Shown here in pieces: positions 27,326 to 35,247 of a stretch of DNA of 38,882 bases. The position numbers were made by a program, and so were the translations under genes. Source of the DNA: Stenotrophomonas sp. UBA7346 (GTDB lineage: Bacteria > Pseudomonadota > Gammaproteobacteria > Xanthomonadales > Xanthomonadaceae); contig DKPB01000067.1 in assembly GCA_002471015.1 (NCBI GenBank), forward strand, positions 1 to 38,882, written 5' to 3'. Below the pieces are notes generated by a model. The model was not told where the DNA came from and searched no databases. It saw nothing but the letters and a program-made list of their open reading frames with translations. Each line of letters begins with the position of its first letter. The first letter of the stretch is position 1.

Positions 27326-28771
27326 ATGCCTGCCATGCCGTCGCCATCCCAGCGCCTAGCGCCGTTGTCCCGGGCGCTGATCCTCGCCGCCGCGCTGTGC
27401 GCGGGCCCGGTGTTTGCGCTGTCCCCGCCGGCCAGCCCGGCACCTGCCAGCTATGCCGGCATCATTGGCCTGGAAGATGGCCTGCTGGCACCGCAGCCCT
27501 GGATCGCCAAGCTGCCCAATGCCAACACGCTGATCCTGGACCGCGCCGCGATCCAGGCGCAGAACACGCGCATGCGCCAGCTGGACGGCTCCATCATCGA
27601 TCTGCGGGCCTTGCCGGCACTACTGCCACAAGTACTGGTCCGCGAGCACATCGCCGGCATTTCCAAGGCCCCCACCCGCACCCTGTACGACGTGCAGGGC
27701 AAGCAGGTCAGCGCCGCCCAGCTGCAGGCGGTGACCGCCAACCTGGGCCTGGATGCGATCCCGGCCACGCGCCCGATCCAGTACGGCCTGGTGGTACACC
27801 GCGCCGCGCTGCGCGCGTTCCCTACCGAGCTGCGCGTGTTCAGCAGCCAGGGCGATACCGATATCGACCGCTTCCAGGAGTCGGCACTGTTCCCCGGGGA
27901 CGCGGTCGCGGTGCTGCACGAGAGCGCCGACGGCAAGTGGGTGTTTGTTGCCAGTGAGCGCTACGCCGCCTGGATGGAAAAGCGCTTTGTCGGCGTCGGC
28001 AGTGCCGAGCAGGTATTCGGCTACGGTGCCACCGGCCCGTACCGGGTGATCACCGCCGGCAAGGCGTTCACCGCGCATACCCCGGAAGAACCGCGCGTCT
28101 CCGACCTGCAGCTGGAAATGGGCGTGCGCGTACCGGTACTGGCGGATTGGCCGGTGATGGATCCAGTCAACGGCCAGCAGGCGCATGCCGGCCACGTGAT
28201 CCAGCTGCCGGTGCGCAATGACGATGGCAGCCTGGCGCTGGTGCCGGCCCTGCTGCCGCGCTCGCAGGAATCGTCCAGCGATTACCTGCCGCTGACCCAG
28301 GCCAACCTGATCACCCAGGCCTTCAAGTTCCTTGGCGAACGCTATGGCTGGGGCCATTCTTATGACACCCGCGATTGCAGCGGCTTCGTGTCGGAGATCT
28401 ACCGCAGCTTCGGCGTGTTGCTGCCGCGCAATACCAGCGCGCAGGCGATCAGCCCGGCGCTGGACCGCCTGCCGTTCACCGACAAGGACGGCAAGGCCAC
28501 GCGCAACGAGGCCATTGCCAAGCTGCAGGTGGGTGACCTGATCTACATCCCCGGCCACGTGATGATGATGCTGGGCGAAGCCAACGGCATGACCTGGGTG
28601 ATCCACGATACCTCCGGCGGCAGCTGGTTCGACGGCAGCGGCAAGCCCGTGCATGCCAGTCTCAACGGCGTCTCGGTGACCCCGCTGCAGCCGATGATGG
28701 CCAGCGACACCGCCAGCTACATCGACCGCATGACCAACATCCAGCGCATCCGCCTGCAAGACACCAAATGA
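27326..28771 (+). CDS. Exported SH3-NlpC/P60 endopeptidase (YkfC-like, gamma-D-Glu-diamino acid)
   Basis: A 481-residue cysteine peptidase. YkfC relatives cut the D-Glu to diaminopimelate (or Lys) bond in free murein peptides, releasing L-Ala-D-Glu. Signal peptide at 1-32 (LSRALILAAALCAGPVFALS), so it is periplasmic, unlike cytoplasmic Bacillus YkfC. Two SH3b-like segments (about 150-225 and 235-310, RPIQYGLVVHRAALRAFP) precede the NlpC/P60 domain: Cys351 in DTRDCSGFVSEIY, His411 in IPGHVMMMLGE and His427 in WVIHDTSG. GGGGAG lies 8 bases before ATG 27326. Its stop overlaps the epimerase start (ATGA), the same enzyme pairing as ykfB-ykfC in Bacillus. Confidence 0.93.
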   Translation: MPAMPSPSQRLAPLSRALILAAALCAGPVFALSPPASPAPASYAGIIGLEDGLLAPQPWIAKLPNANTLILDRAAIQAQNTRMRQLDGSIIDLRALPALLPQVLVREHIAGISKAPTRTLYDVQGKQVSAAQLQAVTANLGLDAIPATRPIQYGLVVHRAALRAFPTELRVFSSQGDTDIDRFQESALFPGDAVAVLHESADGKWVFVASERYAAWMEKRFVGVGSAEQVFGYGATGPYRVITAGKAFTAHTPEEPRVSDLQLEMGVRVPVLADWPVMDPVNGQQAHAGHVIQLPVRNDDGSLALVPALLPRSQESSSDYLPLTQANLITQAFKFLGERYGWGHSYDTRDCSGFVSEIYRSFGVLLPRNTSAQAISPALDRLPFTDKDGKATRNEAIAKLQVGDLIYIPGHVMMMLGEANGMTWVIHDTSGGSWFDGSGKPVHASLNGVSVTPLQPMMASDTASYIDRMTNIQRIRLQDTK

Positions 28772-29865
28772 AGATCACCGACATCGAACTGGGCATGCTC
28801 CGCGTGCCGCTGAAAACCCCGTTCAAGACCGCGCTGCGCACCGTGGAAACGGTGGAGGACATCGTGGTGCTGGTGCGCACCGACACCGGCCATACCGGCT
28901 ACGGCGAGGCGCCGGCCACCGCGGTGATCACCGGTGACACCCATGGCTCGATCATCGAAGCCATCAACACCTTCATCAAGCCGCGCCTGATCGGCGAGGA
29001 CATCAGCAACCTCAACCGCATCTGCGGGCTCATCCAGGGTGCGATGGAGCGCAACACCAGCGCCAAGGCGGCGGTGGAAATCGCCATCTACGACCTGTGG
29101 GCGCAGCTGCACAAGGCACCGCTGTACCAGATGCTGGGCGGTGGCGACCCGGTGATCACCACCGACATCACCATCAGCGTGGACTACATCGACAAGATGG
29201 TGGCCGATTCGCTGTCGGCGCTGGACCGTGGCTTCGAGTCGCTGAAGATCAAGGTGGGCAAGGATATCGGCCTGGACATCGAGCGGGTCAAGGCCATCCA
29301 TGCCGCGGTCGAAGGCCGCGCCCTGCTGCGCCTGGACGCCAACCAGGGCTGGACCGCCAAGCAGGCGGTGTATGCCATGAACGTGCTGGAGAACGCCGGC
29401 GTGGTGCTGGAACTGCTGGAGCAGCCGGTGAAGGCGGCGGACATCGCCGGCATGAAGTACGTCACCGAGCGCGTCAACACGCCGGTGATGGCCGATGAGA
29501 GCGTGTTCAGTCCGCACCAGGTATTCGACCTGATCCAGCAAGGCGCAGCCGACATCATCAACATCAAGCTGATGAAGACCGGCGGCATTTCCAATGCGAT
29601 CAAGATTGCCGATATCGCCTCGTTGTACGGTGTGCCGTGCATGATCGGCTGCATGCTGGAATCCAGCATCAGCGTGGCCGCAGCGGTGCACCTGGGCGTG
29701 GCCAAGTCCGGCGCGATCAGCAAGGTGGACCTGGACGGCCCCTCGCTGAGCCAGTTCAACCCGGTGGTGGGTGGTGTGATCTTCAACGAATCGGAGATCA
29801 GCATCACCGACGCCCCCGGCCTGGGCATCGTCGAGGTCCGCGGGCTGGAGATGATCAAGCCGTGA
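28768..29865 (+). CDS. L-Ala-D/L-Glu epimerase (dipeptide epimerase, enolase superfamily)
   Basis: A 365-residue cytoplasmic enzyme that interconverts L-Ala-D-Glu and L-Ala-L-Glu so murein peptide can be used as ordinary amino acids. Catalytic residues fit E. coli YcjG/B. subtilis YkfB: the KxK motif SLKIKVG (Lys160, Lys162), metal ligands Asp190 (LRLDANQ), Glu218 (LLEQP) and Asp243 (MADES), and the opposite-face Lys267 (NIKLMK). The substrate-reading residues of true Ala-Glu epimerases are also present: Arg24 and the DLDG pair Asp321/Asp323. It starts in a 4-base overlap with the NlpC/P60 gene and is followed by a strong terminator at 29938-29970. This is one of the firmest specificity calls in the locus. 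Confidence 0.95.
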   Translation: MKITDIELGMLRVPLKTPFKTALRTVETVEDIVVLVRTDTGHTGYGEAPATAVITGDTHGSIIEAINTFIKPRLIGEDISNLNRICGLIQGAMERNTSAKAAVEIAIYDLWAQLHKAPLYQMLGGGDPVITTDITISVDYIDKMVADSLSALDRGFESLKIKVGKDIGLDIERVKAIHAAVEGRALLRLDANQGWTAKQAVYAMNVLENAGVVLELLEQPVKAADIAGMKYVTERVNTPVMADESVFSPHQVFDLIQQGAADIINIKLMKTGGISNAIKIADIASLYGVPCMIGCMLESSISVAAAVHLGVAKSGAISKVDLDGPSLSQFNPVVGGVIFNESEISITDAPGLGIVEVRGLEMIKP

Positions 29866-29937
29866 TCACGCAGGCGGCGGCAACCGTTCTCTCCCCGGTT
29901 GCCGCCGCCGTGGTCGCGCATGGTGAAACGACTGACA

Positions 29938-29970
29938 CAGCGCCGGCAATGCCCGGCGCTGTTTTGTTTT
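29938..29970 (+). terminator. Rho-independent terminator after the epimerase gene
   Basis: 9-bp stem CAGCGCCGG / CCGGCGCTG with a 6-base loop, followed by TTTTGTTTT. It begins 73 bases after the epimerase stop. It separates the two enzyme genes from the regulator-transpeptidase-symporter group. Confidence 0.92.
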
Positions 29971-30021
29971 GGGCAGGGGCAACAGCGCCCACGCAAGCAA
30001 TCGCTTCCGCTTCGGCTCCGG

Positions 30022-30064
30022 CCCCCTCCCTTGCGCGCAGCGCAAAGAAGGGTTGTGGAGGGGC
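30022..30064 (+). repeat. G/C-run palindromic element, copy 1 (degenerate)
   Basis: CCCCCTCCCTTGCGCGCAGC followed by GCAAAGAAGGGTTGTGGAGG and GG. Related to copies at 30091 and 30248 and, in its right half, to the composite units near the GH3 gene. The G-runs are interrupted. Confidence 0.7.
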
Positions 30065-30090
30065 AGCTAACGCCTTTGCTGCTGCTTCAG

Positions 30091-30132
30091 CCCCCTCCCT
30101 TGCGCGCAGCGCAGGGGAGGGTTGGGGAGGGG
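30091..30132 (+). repeat. G/C-run palindromic element, copy 2
   Basis: CCCCCTCCCTTGCGCGCAGC then GCA and GGGGAGGGTTGGGGAGGGG (30114-30132), a four-run G-quadruplex motif. Forms an inverted repeat of about 43 bases with copy 3. Confidence 0.75.
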
Positions 30133-30247
30133 TAGCTTCTGCTTCTGCTTCGGCTGTTGCTGCTACCCCAGCTTTTGATCCACCGGTCCCCTTCTGCAGC
30201 GACGGAGCTGGCAGAGCAACAGCAAAAGCCAGGGCAACTGCGGAAGC

Positions 30248-30290
30248 TACCCCTCCCCAACCCTCCCCTGCACTGCGTGCAAGGGAGGGA
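30248..30290 (-). repeat. G/C-run palindromic element, copy 3 (inverted)
   Basis: Reverse complement of copy 2 with two or three mismatches; the G-quadruplex motif is on the minus strand at 30250-30268. Confidence 0.75.
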
Positions 30291-30451
30291 GCTGAAGCAA
30301 CAGCAGTTCCTTCGCCGTACATCCCCGCTCCTGCCCCGCCTTACGCTTCCCACTTACCGCATTGCTCTGCGCGCAAAACAACTCACCTACTCTTGCTCCC
30401 CTTGCTAGCACTTTCCCTTAAAGTCTTCGGCAGATAGCCATCCCAACGTCC

Positions 30452-31300
30452 ATGCCACCTCTGGTAAAAATCCGCTCCGAACGCGAACAGATGTCGGCCA
30501 TCGAACGTCGCATCGCCGATTTCATCCTCGACAACGCCCACCTGCTGCGCGACTACTCCTCGCAGCAACTGGCCAACGCCCTGGATATCAGCCAGTCCAG
30601 CGTGGTCAAGTTCAGCCAGAAACTGGGCTTCAAGGGTTATCCGGACCTGAAATACTCGGTCGGCGCCGCCGTTGCCGCCGCCGGTAACGGTGAAAGCACG
30701 CGTTGGCCGCCCGAGGACCAACCCGGCGGCTACCTGCTGGTCGCCGAAACCCTGCGCCGCGCCAAGCTGGCCGCCGAAGAAGAAACCATGGCCGCCAATG
30801 CGCAGGCCGACGTCGAAGCCGTCATCGCCCTGGTCGATACCGCGCCCAAGGTCTTCGTCTATGGCCTGGGCGACGACGGCCTGTACGCCCGCGAGTTCGC
30901 CATGCGTCTGTCGCTGCTGGGCTTCCTTACCGTGCAGCACGCCGACCCCATCCTGATGACCGCCAACCTGGCCGCCGCACGGCCCGGCGATGTGCTGCTG
31001 GTGTTCTCCGAGTTTGGCAAGCTGCCGCAGCTGTGGCAGCTCTCCCGTCAGTTCCAGGAGGTTGGCGGCAAGGTGGTGTCCATCACCCGCCACACCGCCA
31101 ACCCGCTGCGCGCACATGCAGATGCCGCCTTGGCCATCTGCGCGCATGACCCGCAACCGCCCATTGCCCAGCTGCTCTACCGCAGCTCGCTGCAATACCT
31201 GCTGGATTTCGTGTTCGTGCTGCTCTGCCAGGCCAACCCCGACAGGCAGCGGCAGCTGGCCATGAACCAGGAACGCATCCAGCAACTGATCGACAACTGA
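30452..31300 (+). CDS. RpiR-family transcriptional regulator (MurR-like)
   Basis: A 282-residue regulator. Residues 1-77 form an RpiR helix-turn-helix domain (MSAIERRIADFILDN, then YSSQQLANALDISQSSVVKFSQKLGFKGYPDLK). Residues about 110-240 form a SIS sugar-phosphate-binding domain (KVFVYGLGDDGLYAREFAMRLSLLGF, LVFSEFGKLPQLWQ, ITRHTANPLRAHAD). RpiR proteins usually sense phosphosugars; E. coli MurR senses MurNAc-6-phosphate. Placement in a murein-peptide locus suggests a wall-derived ligand (inference). The Shine-Dalgarno is poor. It starts the group regulator - L,D-transpeptidase-like - symporter, with 16 bases to the next gene. The palindrome at 27286-27299 is a candidate target. Confidence 0.92.
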   Translation: MPPLVKIRSEREQMSAIERRIADFILDNAHLLRDYSSQQLANALDISQSSVVKFSQKLGFKGYPDLKYSVGAAVAAAGNGESTRWPPEDQPGGYLLVAETLRRAKLAAEEETMAANAQADVEAVIALVDTAPKVFVYGLGDDGLYAREFAMRLSLLGFLTVQHADPILMTANLAAARPGDVLLVFSEFGKLPQLWQLSRQFQEVGGKVVSITRHTANPLRAHADAALAICAHDPQPPIAQLLYRSSLQYLLDFVFVLLCQANPDRQRQLAMNQERIQQLIDN

Positions 31301-31316
31301 GCCAGGACTCTTCGCC

Positions 31317-32090
31317 ATGCCCCGCTTCCTCCAGCGCCACTCCCGCCAGCTGCTCGGCTGCCTGCTGCTGATCGCCGCGCCCATCGCCGCAGCCGCCACG
31401 CCCCTGCAGGAAGCTCAGCAGCTGATCGTCGTCACCGCCCCCGGCTGGGACGCAACGCAGGGGCACCTGCAGGCCTTCGAACGCGGCGCACACGGCTGGC
31501 AGGCGCATGGCGAAGGCTTCGACGTCGCCCTTGGCCGCAACGGCAGTGCCTGGGGCCTCGGCCTGCACACCCCTCAGCAGGCCGGCCCGCACAAGCGGGA
31601 AGGCGATGGCCGCAGCCCGGCCGGCATCTTCGGCATCGGCCCGGCATTCGGCTATGCCGACCACATCCGCAGCCAGATGCCGTACCAGCCGATGCTGGCC
31701 AGCAGCTACTGCATGGATGTGCCAGCCTCGCCGCTGTACAACCAGATCGTCGATGCCCACAAGGTGGGCGAAGCCGCGGTTGAAGGCTCCACCGAGGCCA
31801 TGCGACTGGACCTGCACAACAAGGGCGACCGCCGCTACCGCGAAGGCTTCGTCATCGAACACAACGCTTCGGCGGTGCCCGGCCAGGGCAGCTGCATCTT
31901 CGCCCATCTGTGGCGCCAGCCTGGCGAAGCCACCGCCGGTTGCACGGCGATGGCGCCCGAGCGCATGTCCGCCCTGCTGGAATGGCTGTCGCCGCAGGCC
32001 AAGCCGCTGTTCGTGCTGCTGCCGCAGGCCGAGTACCAGCGCCTGCAACACGACTGGGAACTGCCGCTGCTTGCGGACACTGCCCATTGA
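31317..32090 (+). CDS. Exported YkuD-type L,D-transpeptidase-like protein
   Basis: A 257-residue protein with signal peptide MPRFLQRHSRQLLGCLLLIAAPIAAAA. It resembles the COG3786 branch of the YkuD domain: GLGLHTPQQAGPHKREGDGRSPAGIFGIGPAFGY (the GDGRSPxGxF signature), IEHNAS with His182, and IFAHLWRQPGEATAGCTAM with His197 and catalytic Cys209. Most YkuD enzymes make 3-3 cross-links or attach lipoprotein; this branch is poorly studied and could act as an L,D-carboxypeptidase on wall peptides. CAGGA lies 11 bases before ATG. It is 16 bases after the regulator and 53 bases before the symporter, in one apparent operon. Confidence 0.9.
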   Translation: MPRFLQRHSRQLLGCLLLIAAPIAAAATPLQEAQQLIVVTAPGWDATQGHLQAFERGAHGWQAHGEGFDVALGRNGSAWGLGLHTPQQAGPHKREGDGRSPAGIFGIGPAFGYADHIRSQMPYQPMLASSYCMDVPASPLYNQIVDAHKVGEAAVEGSTEAMRLDLHNKGDRRYREGFVIEHNASAVPGQGSCIFAHLWRQPGEATAGCTAMAPERMSALLEWLSPQAKPLFVLLPQAEYQRLQHDWELPLLADTAH

Positions 32091-32143
32091 GCATTTGCCA
32101 GGTTCCGGGCATCTTCCCCTTTCTCCTGCCGAACACCCACTAG

Positions 32144-33436
32144 ATGACCGCCAGCGCACCCGCAAAATCTTCCAAGGTCTCCGCACCGGTCAAGGTGTTG
32201 ATCGCGCTGGTGCTCGCCGCCATCGTCGGGCTGGCATTGACCGCCTATGACCAGGCGCTGGCGCTGAAGATCGCCGACGTGCTGCGCCCGATCGGCCGGC
32301 TCTGGCTCAATGCGCTGCAGATGACGGTGGTGCCGCTGGTGACCGCCCTGGTCATCGTTGGCGTCAACACCGCCAGCAATGCCGCCGCCTCCGGCCGTAC
32401 CGCGCGCAATGCCATCATCGTGTTCCTGGTGCTGCTGGTAGGTTCGGCAGCGTTCTCGGCGGTGATCACCCCGCTGCTGCTGGACCTGCTGCCACGCGAC
32501 GCCGACAACATCCAGGCCTTCCGCGACGCGTTGCGCTCACCGGCCACCGCCGCCACCCCGCCCAGCGCCGCGCAATGGATCAGCTCGCTGATTCCCAGCA
32601 ATGCGCTGGCCGCGGCCGCCTCCAGTGCGATGCTGCCGCTGGTCGCCTTCGCCATGTTCTTCGGCTTTGCCTTGAGCCGGCAGGAACCCGACCGCCGCGA
32701 GCGCATCCTCGACATCATCCGCATCATCGCCGACACCATGATCACCATCGTGCGCTGGGTGCTGTGGGCGGCGCCGGTCGGCGTGTTCGCGCTGGTTTTC
32801 GTGGTCTGCGCCGAGGTCGGCATGAGCATCCTCGGCGTGCTGGGCTATTACATCGTGCTGATGTGCGTGATCTACATCCTGATCACCCTGCTGCTCTACG
32901 TGGTCGCCCGCTTCGCCGCCGGTGAACCGTTCGGCCGCTTTGCGCGTGCGCTGGTGCCGGTGCAGGTGATTGCCGGCAGCACGCAGTCCTCGCTGGCCTC
33001 GCTGCCGGCCATGATCGACAGCGCGCGCAACCGCCTGGGCTATCCGCCGGCGCTCACCTCGCTGGTGCTGCCGATGGCGGTATCACTGTTCCGCATCACC
33101 AGCCCGGCGCAGTACATCGCCGTGGCGAGCTTCATTGCCTGGCTGTACGGCATCGACGTGCATGCCTCGCAATATGCGGTGGCGGTACTGCTGGCCGCGG
33201 CCATCAGCATGGGCTCGACCGGCCTGCCCGGCCAGGCCAACTTCATGACCAACAACATGCCGATCACCCAGAGCCTGGGCCTGCCGGTGGAACCGCTGGG
33301 TGTGCTGCTGGCGGTGGATACCATCCCCGATGTGTTCTGCACCATCGGCAATGCCACTGGCGGCGTCACCGCCACCGGCATCGTCGCCCGGCATACGGTG
33401 AACCACCCGGAGCCGGATCAAAGCAGCGACAGCTGA
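32144..33436 (+). CDS. DAACS-family symporter with altered substrate and sodium sites
   Basis: A 430-residue inner-membrane carrier of the dicarboxylate/amino acid:cation symporter family (SDF), with about eight helices and two re-entrant hairpins. The hairpin-1 serine-rich motif is AGSTQSSLASLP (277-288). TM8 reads VDTIPDVFCTIGNATGG (391-407). Compared with GltPh, Asp390, Asp394, Thr398 and Asn401 are kept (here Asp392, Asp396, Thr400, Asn403). Arg397, which binds the acidic side chain, is Cys399, and Asp405 is Gly407. The TM7 NMDGT sodium motif is replaced by FRITS (316-320). So it is unlikely to be a sodium-coupled glutamate carrier. Its place after the wall-peptide genes suggests a breakdown product as substrate. 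The Shine-Dalgarno is weak. Confidence 0.9.
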   Translation: MTASAPAKSSKVSAPVKVLIALVLAAIVGLALTAYDQALALKIADVLRPIGRLWLNALQMTVVPLVTALVIVGVNTASNAAASGRTARNAIIVFLVLLVGSAAFSAVITPLLLDLLPRDADNIQAFRDALRSPATAATPPSAAQWISSLIPSNALAAAASSAMLPLVAFAMFFGFALSRQEPDRRERILDIIRIIADTMITIVRWVLWAAPVGVFALVFVVCAEVGMSILGVLGYYIVLMCVIYILITLLLYVVARFAAGEPFGRFARALVPVQVIAGSTQSSLASLPAMIDSARNRLGYPPALTSLVLPMAVSLFRITSPAQYIAVASFIAWLYGIDVHASQYAVAVLLAAAISMGSTGLPGQANFMTNNMPITQSLGLPVEPLGVLLAVDTIPDVFCTIGNATGGVTATGIVARHTVNHPEPDQSSDS

Positions 33437-33446
33437 TTGCCTGCAG

Positions 33447-33476
33447 CCACTCCCACCCGCGCGGGGATGGGAGTGG
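33447..33476. terminator. Shared hairpin between convergent symporter and yiaA genes
   Basis: CCACTCCCA pairs with TGGGAGTGG (9 bp), extended inside by CCCGC/GCGGGG-like bases. It sits in the 47-base gap between two convergent genes. There is no long T-run on either strand, so efficiency is uncertain. Confidence 0.6.
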
Positions 33477-33483
33477 CGTTCAA

Positions 33484-33921
33484 TCAGTCCTGCGGCGGCA
33501 GCGGCGGGGTGCCGTAAGCCGCATCGGCGGCCATCACGTCACGGGTATTCTTCTGCACGGCGACAGCGCCAAACAGCGACAGGGCAAACGACATGCCGTA
33601 AAAGCCCTTCTCGCTCAGCAGCAGGGTCGCGTTCCACAGCCCCACCAGCAACAACAACAGCGCGCACAGCAGAGCGAACCAGCACAGGCTGTAATACAGG
33701 CTGCTCACCGGGATGTTTTCCAGCCGGTCACGCACGCTCTTCTGCAGCGATACCGCCGAGAACAGCCCGAACAGCAGCAGGGTCAGGTAATAGCCTTTCT
33801 CATTGAGCAGCATCTCGGCGTTGAACAGGCCGACCAGGTAAGCCACCGCCCCCAGCAACAATGCCGTCCAAGCGGAGGCGATGAACGCGGCGGAGGGACG
33901 ATTGATCTGTTGTTTGCTCAT
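33484..33921 (-). CDS. yiaA: Inner-membrane protein YiaA
   Basis: A 145-residue protein with four membrane helices arranged as two copies of the YiaA/B two-helix domain. Landmarks shared with E. coli YiaA: LVGLFNAEMLLNEKGYYLTLLLFGLFSAVSLQKSVRD in the first half and LVGLWNATLLLSEKGFYGMSFALSLFGAVAVQKNTRD in the second. The length equals the E. coli protein. Function is unknown. A purine-rich AAAAAAGGAG lies 5-14 bases before the start. It diverges from the sugar dehydrogenase gene and converges on the symporter. Confidence 0.93.
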   Translation of the reverse strand: MSKQQINRPSAAFIASAWTALLLGAVAYLVGLFNAEMLLNEKGYYLTLLLFGLFSAVSLQKSVRDRLENIPVSSLYYSLCWFALLCALLLLLVGLWNATLLLSEKGFYGMSFALSLFGAVAVQKNTRDVMAADAAYGTPPLPPQD

Positions 33922-34084
33922 GAAAACTCCTTTTTTGCAGGTGCAGGGGACCCAGAATCCGCGGGCGCTCGGCCGCTACGGTAAGCGATTCCATGTGGTA
34001 GTCCCATCCCCCCGGAACAGGCAGCATCGGCCATCATGGTGTAAAACCCTGCACTGGTATCGCCTACCGTTTCTGGAGACCTCC

Positions 34085-35239
34085 ATGCCCCGCACCCTCC
34101 TGCTCAGCATGAGCCTTGCCCTTGCTCCCGTCCTGTTCACCAGCGCCTGTGCCGCGGATCCGGACCCTGCCGCCGAAGCAGCGGTAAAGCCGGCGCAGTG
34201 GCCATTCACCGCCACTGAAGCCGCACGCTTCAACGAGCCCTGGGCAATGACCTTCCTGCCCGATGGCAGCCTGCTGGTCACCGAGAAAGGCGGCAAGCTG
34301 GTCCGCTTCGATCCGGCCAGCGGCAAGCGCGGCAACATCAGCGGCGTGCCCACCGTGGCCTATGGCGGCCAGGGCGGCTTTGGCGACGTTGTTGTTCATC
34401 CACACTTCGCCAGCAACGGCCTGGTCTATTACAGCTATGCCGAAGACGGCGCGGACGACACCCGTGGCGCGGCCGTGGCCCGGGCCAAGCTGGTCTTGAA
34501 TGCCGACGGCAGCGGCCAGCTGACGGATGCGCAGGTGATCTGGCGGCAGACCCCCAAGGTCAGCGGCCGTGGTCACTACGGTCACCGCCTCGCCTTCGGC
34601 CCGGATGGCAAGCTGTGGATCAGTTCCAGCGAACGGCAGAAGTTCGACCCGGCGCAGGACATGAAGACCAACCTGGGCAAGATCATCCGCCTCAACGACG
34701 ATGGCAGCGTGCCGGCCGACAATCCGTTCGTGGCACAGGGCTCACCGGCTGACCAGGTGTGGTCGCTGGGCCATCGCAGCGTGTTGGGCCTGGCCTTCGA
34801 CGGCAACGGCAAGCTGTGGGAGCACGAGATGGGTCCCAAGGGCGGCGATGAGCTGAACCTGATCCAGCGCGGCGGCAACTACGGTTATCCCATCGTCTCC
34901 AACGGTGACCACTACGACGGCCGCCCCATTCCGGACCACGACACCCGCCCGGACTTCATCGCCCCGGTAGTGACCTGGCGCCAGGTGATTTCACCGGCGG
35001 GCTTCATCATCTACAACGGTGCACTGTTCCCGCAGTGGCAGGGCAGCGGTTTCATTGGCGGGCTGTCGTCCAAGTCGTTGGTGCGCGTTGCCTTTGACGG
35101 CGACAAGGCCCACGAAGCCGAACGCTTCGACATGGGCAACCGCATCCGCGAAGTGGAACAAGGCCCCGATGGCGCGCTCTGGCTGCTGGAAGACGGCAGC
35201 AACGGTCGCCTGCTAAAGCTGACCCCCAAAGCAGACTGA
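34085..35239 (+). CDS. PQQ-dependent sugar dehydrogenase, soluble aldose dehydrogenase type (YliI-like)
   Basis: A 384-residue six-bladed beta-propeller quinoprotein of the GSDH family that oxidises aldoses at C1 in the periplasm. Signal peptide MPRTLLLSMSLALAPVLFTSACA, cut at ACA-ADP or possibly lipidated at Cys22. Motifs: MTFLPDGSLLVTEKGGKL (55-72), GGQGGFGDVVVHPHF (94-108), the active-site block GRGHYGHRLAFGPDG with His167 and Arg168, ELNLIQRGGNYGYP, and SPAGFIIYNG. GGAG lies 6 bases before ATG 34085; a longer upstream frame lacks support. PQQ synthesis genes are not in the window. A SMAG pair follows 9 bases after the stop. Confidence 0.92.
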   Translation: MPRTLLLSMSLALAPVLFTSACAADPDPAAEAAVKPAQWPFTATEAARFNEPWAMTFLPDGSLLVTEKGGKLVRFDPASGKRGNISGVPTVAYGGQGGFGDVVVHPHFASNGLVYYSYAEDGADDTRGAAVARAKLVLNADGSGQLTDAQVIWRQTPKVSGRGHYGHRLAFGPDGKLWISSSERQKFDPAQDMKTNLGKIIRLNDDGSVPADNPFVAQGSPADQVWSLGHRSVLGLAFDGNGKLWEHEMGPKGGDELNLIQRGGNYGYPIVSNGDHYDGRPIPDHDTRPDFIAPVVTWRQVISPAGFIIYNGALFPQWQGSGFIGGLSSKSLVRVAFDGDKAHEAERFDMGNRIREVEQGPDGALWLLEDGSNGRLLKLTPKAD

Positions 35240-35247
35240 CCCACCCG

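Larger units (their letters stand above)
29866..30451. other. Repeat-rich intergenic region between epimerase and regulator
   Basis: This 586-base gap holds the epimerase terminator (29938-29970) and three copies of a G/C-run palindromic element at 30022-30064, 30091-30132 and, inverted, 30248-30290. They are separated by stretches rich in GCTTC/GCAGC-like triplets. Long open frames exist here on both strands but encode only low-complexity Ala/Pro/Glu text and are not genes. The last about 80 bases should hold the regulator's promoter; I see no strong box. Confidence 0.7.

Noticed and set aside
29637..30437. Open frames through the epimerase-regulator gap on both strands (266 and 155 codons)
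   Set aside because: The texts repeat SLARSAGEGWGG and PPQPSPALRAREG, the known translation of the G/C-run repeats, and lack ribosome-binding sites.
32144..33436. Sodium:glutamate symporter (GltP) call
   Set aside because: The acidic-side-chain Arg and the NMDGT sodium motif are both missing, so only the family, not the substrate, is kept.
33881..34084. 68-residue N-terminal extension of the sugar dehydrogenase
   Set aside because: It would place the signal peptide inside the protein and overlap the yiaA start; ATG 34085 has GGAG at good spacing.
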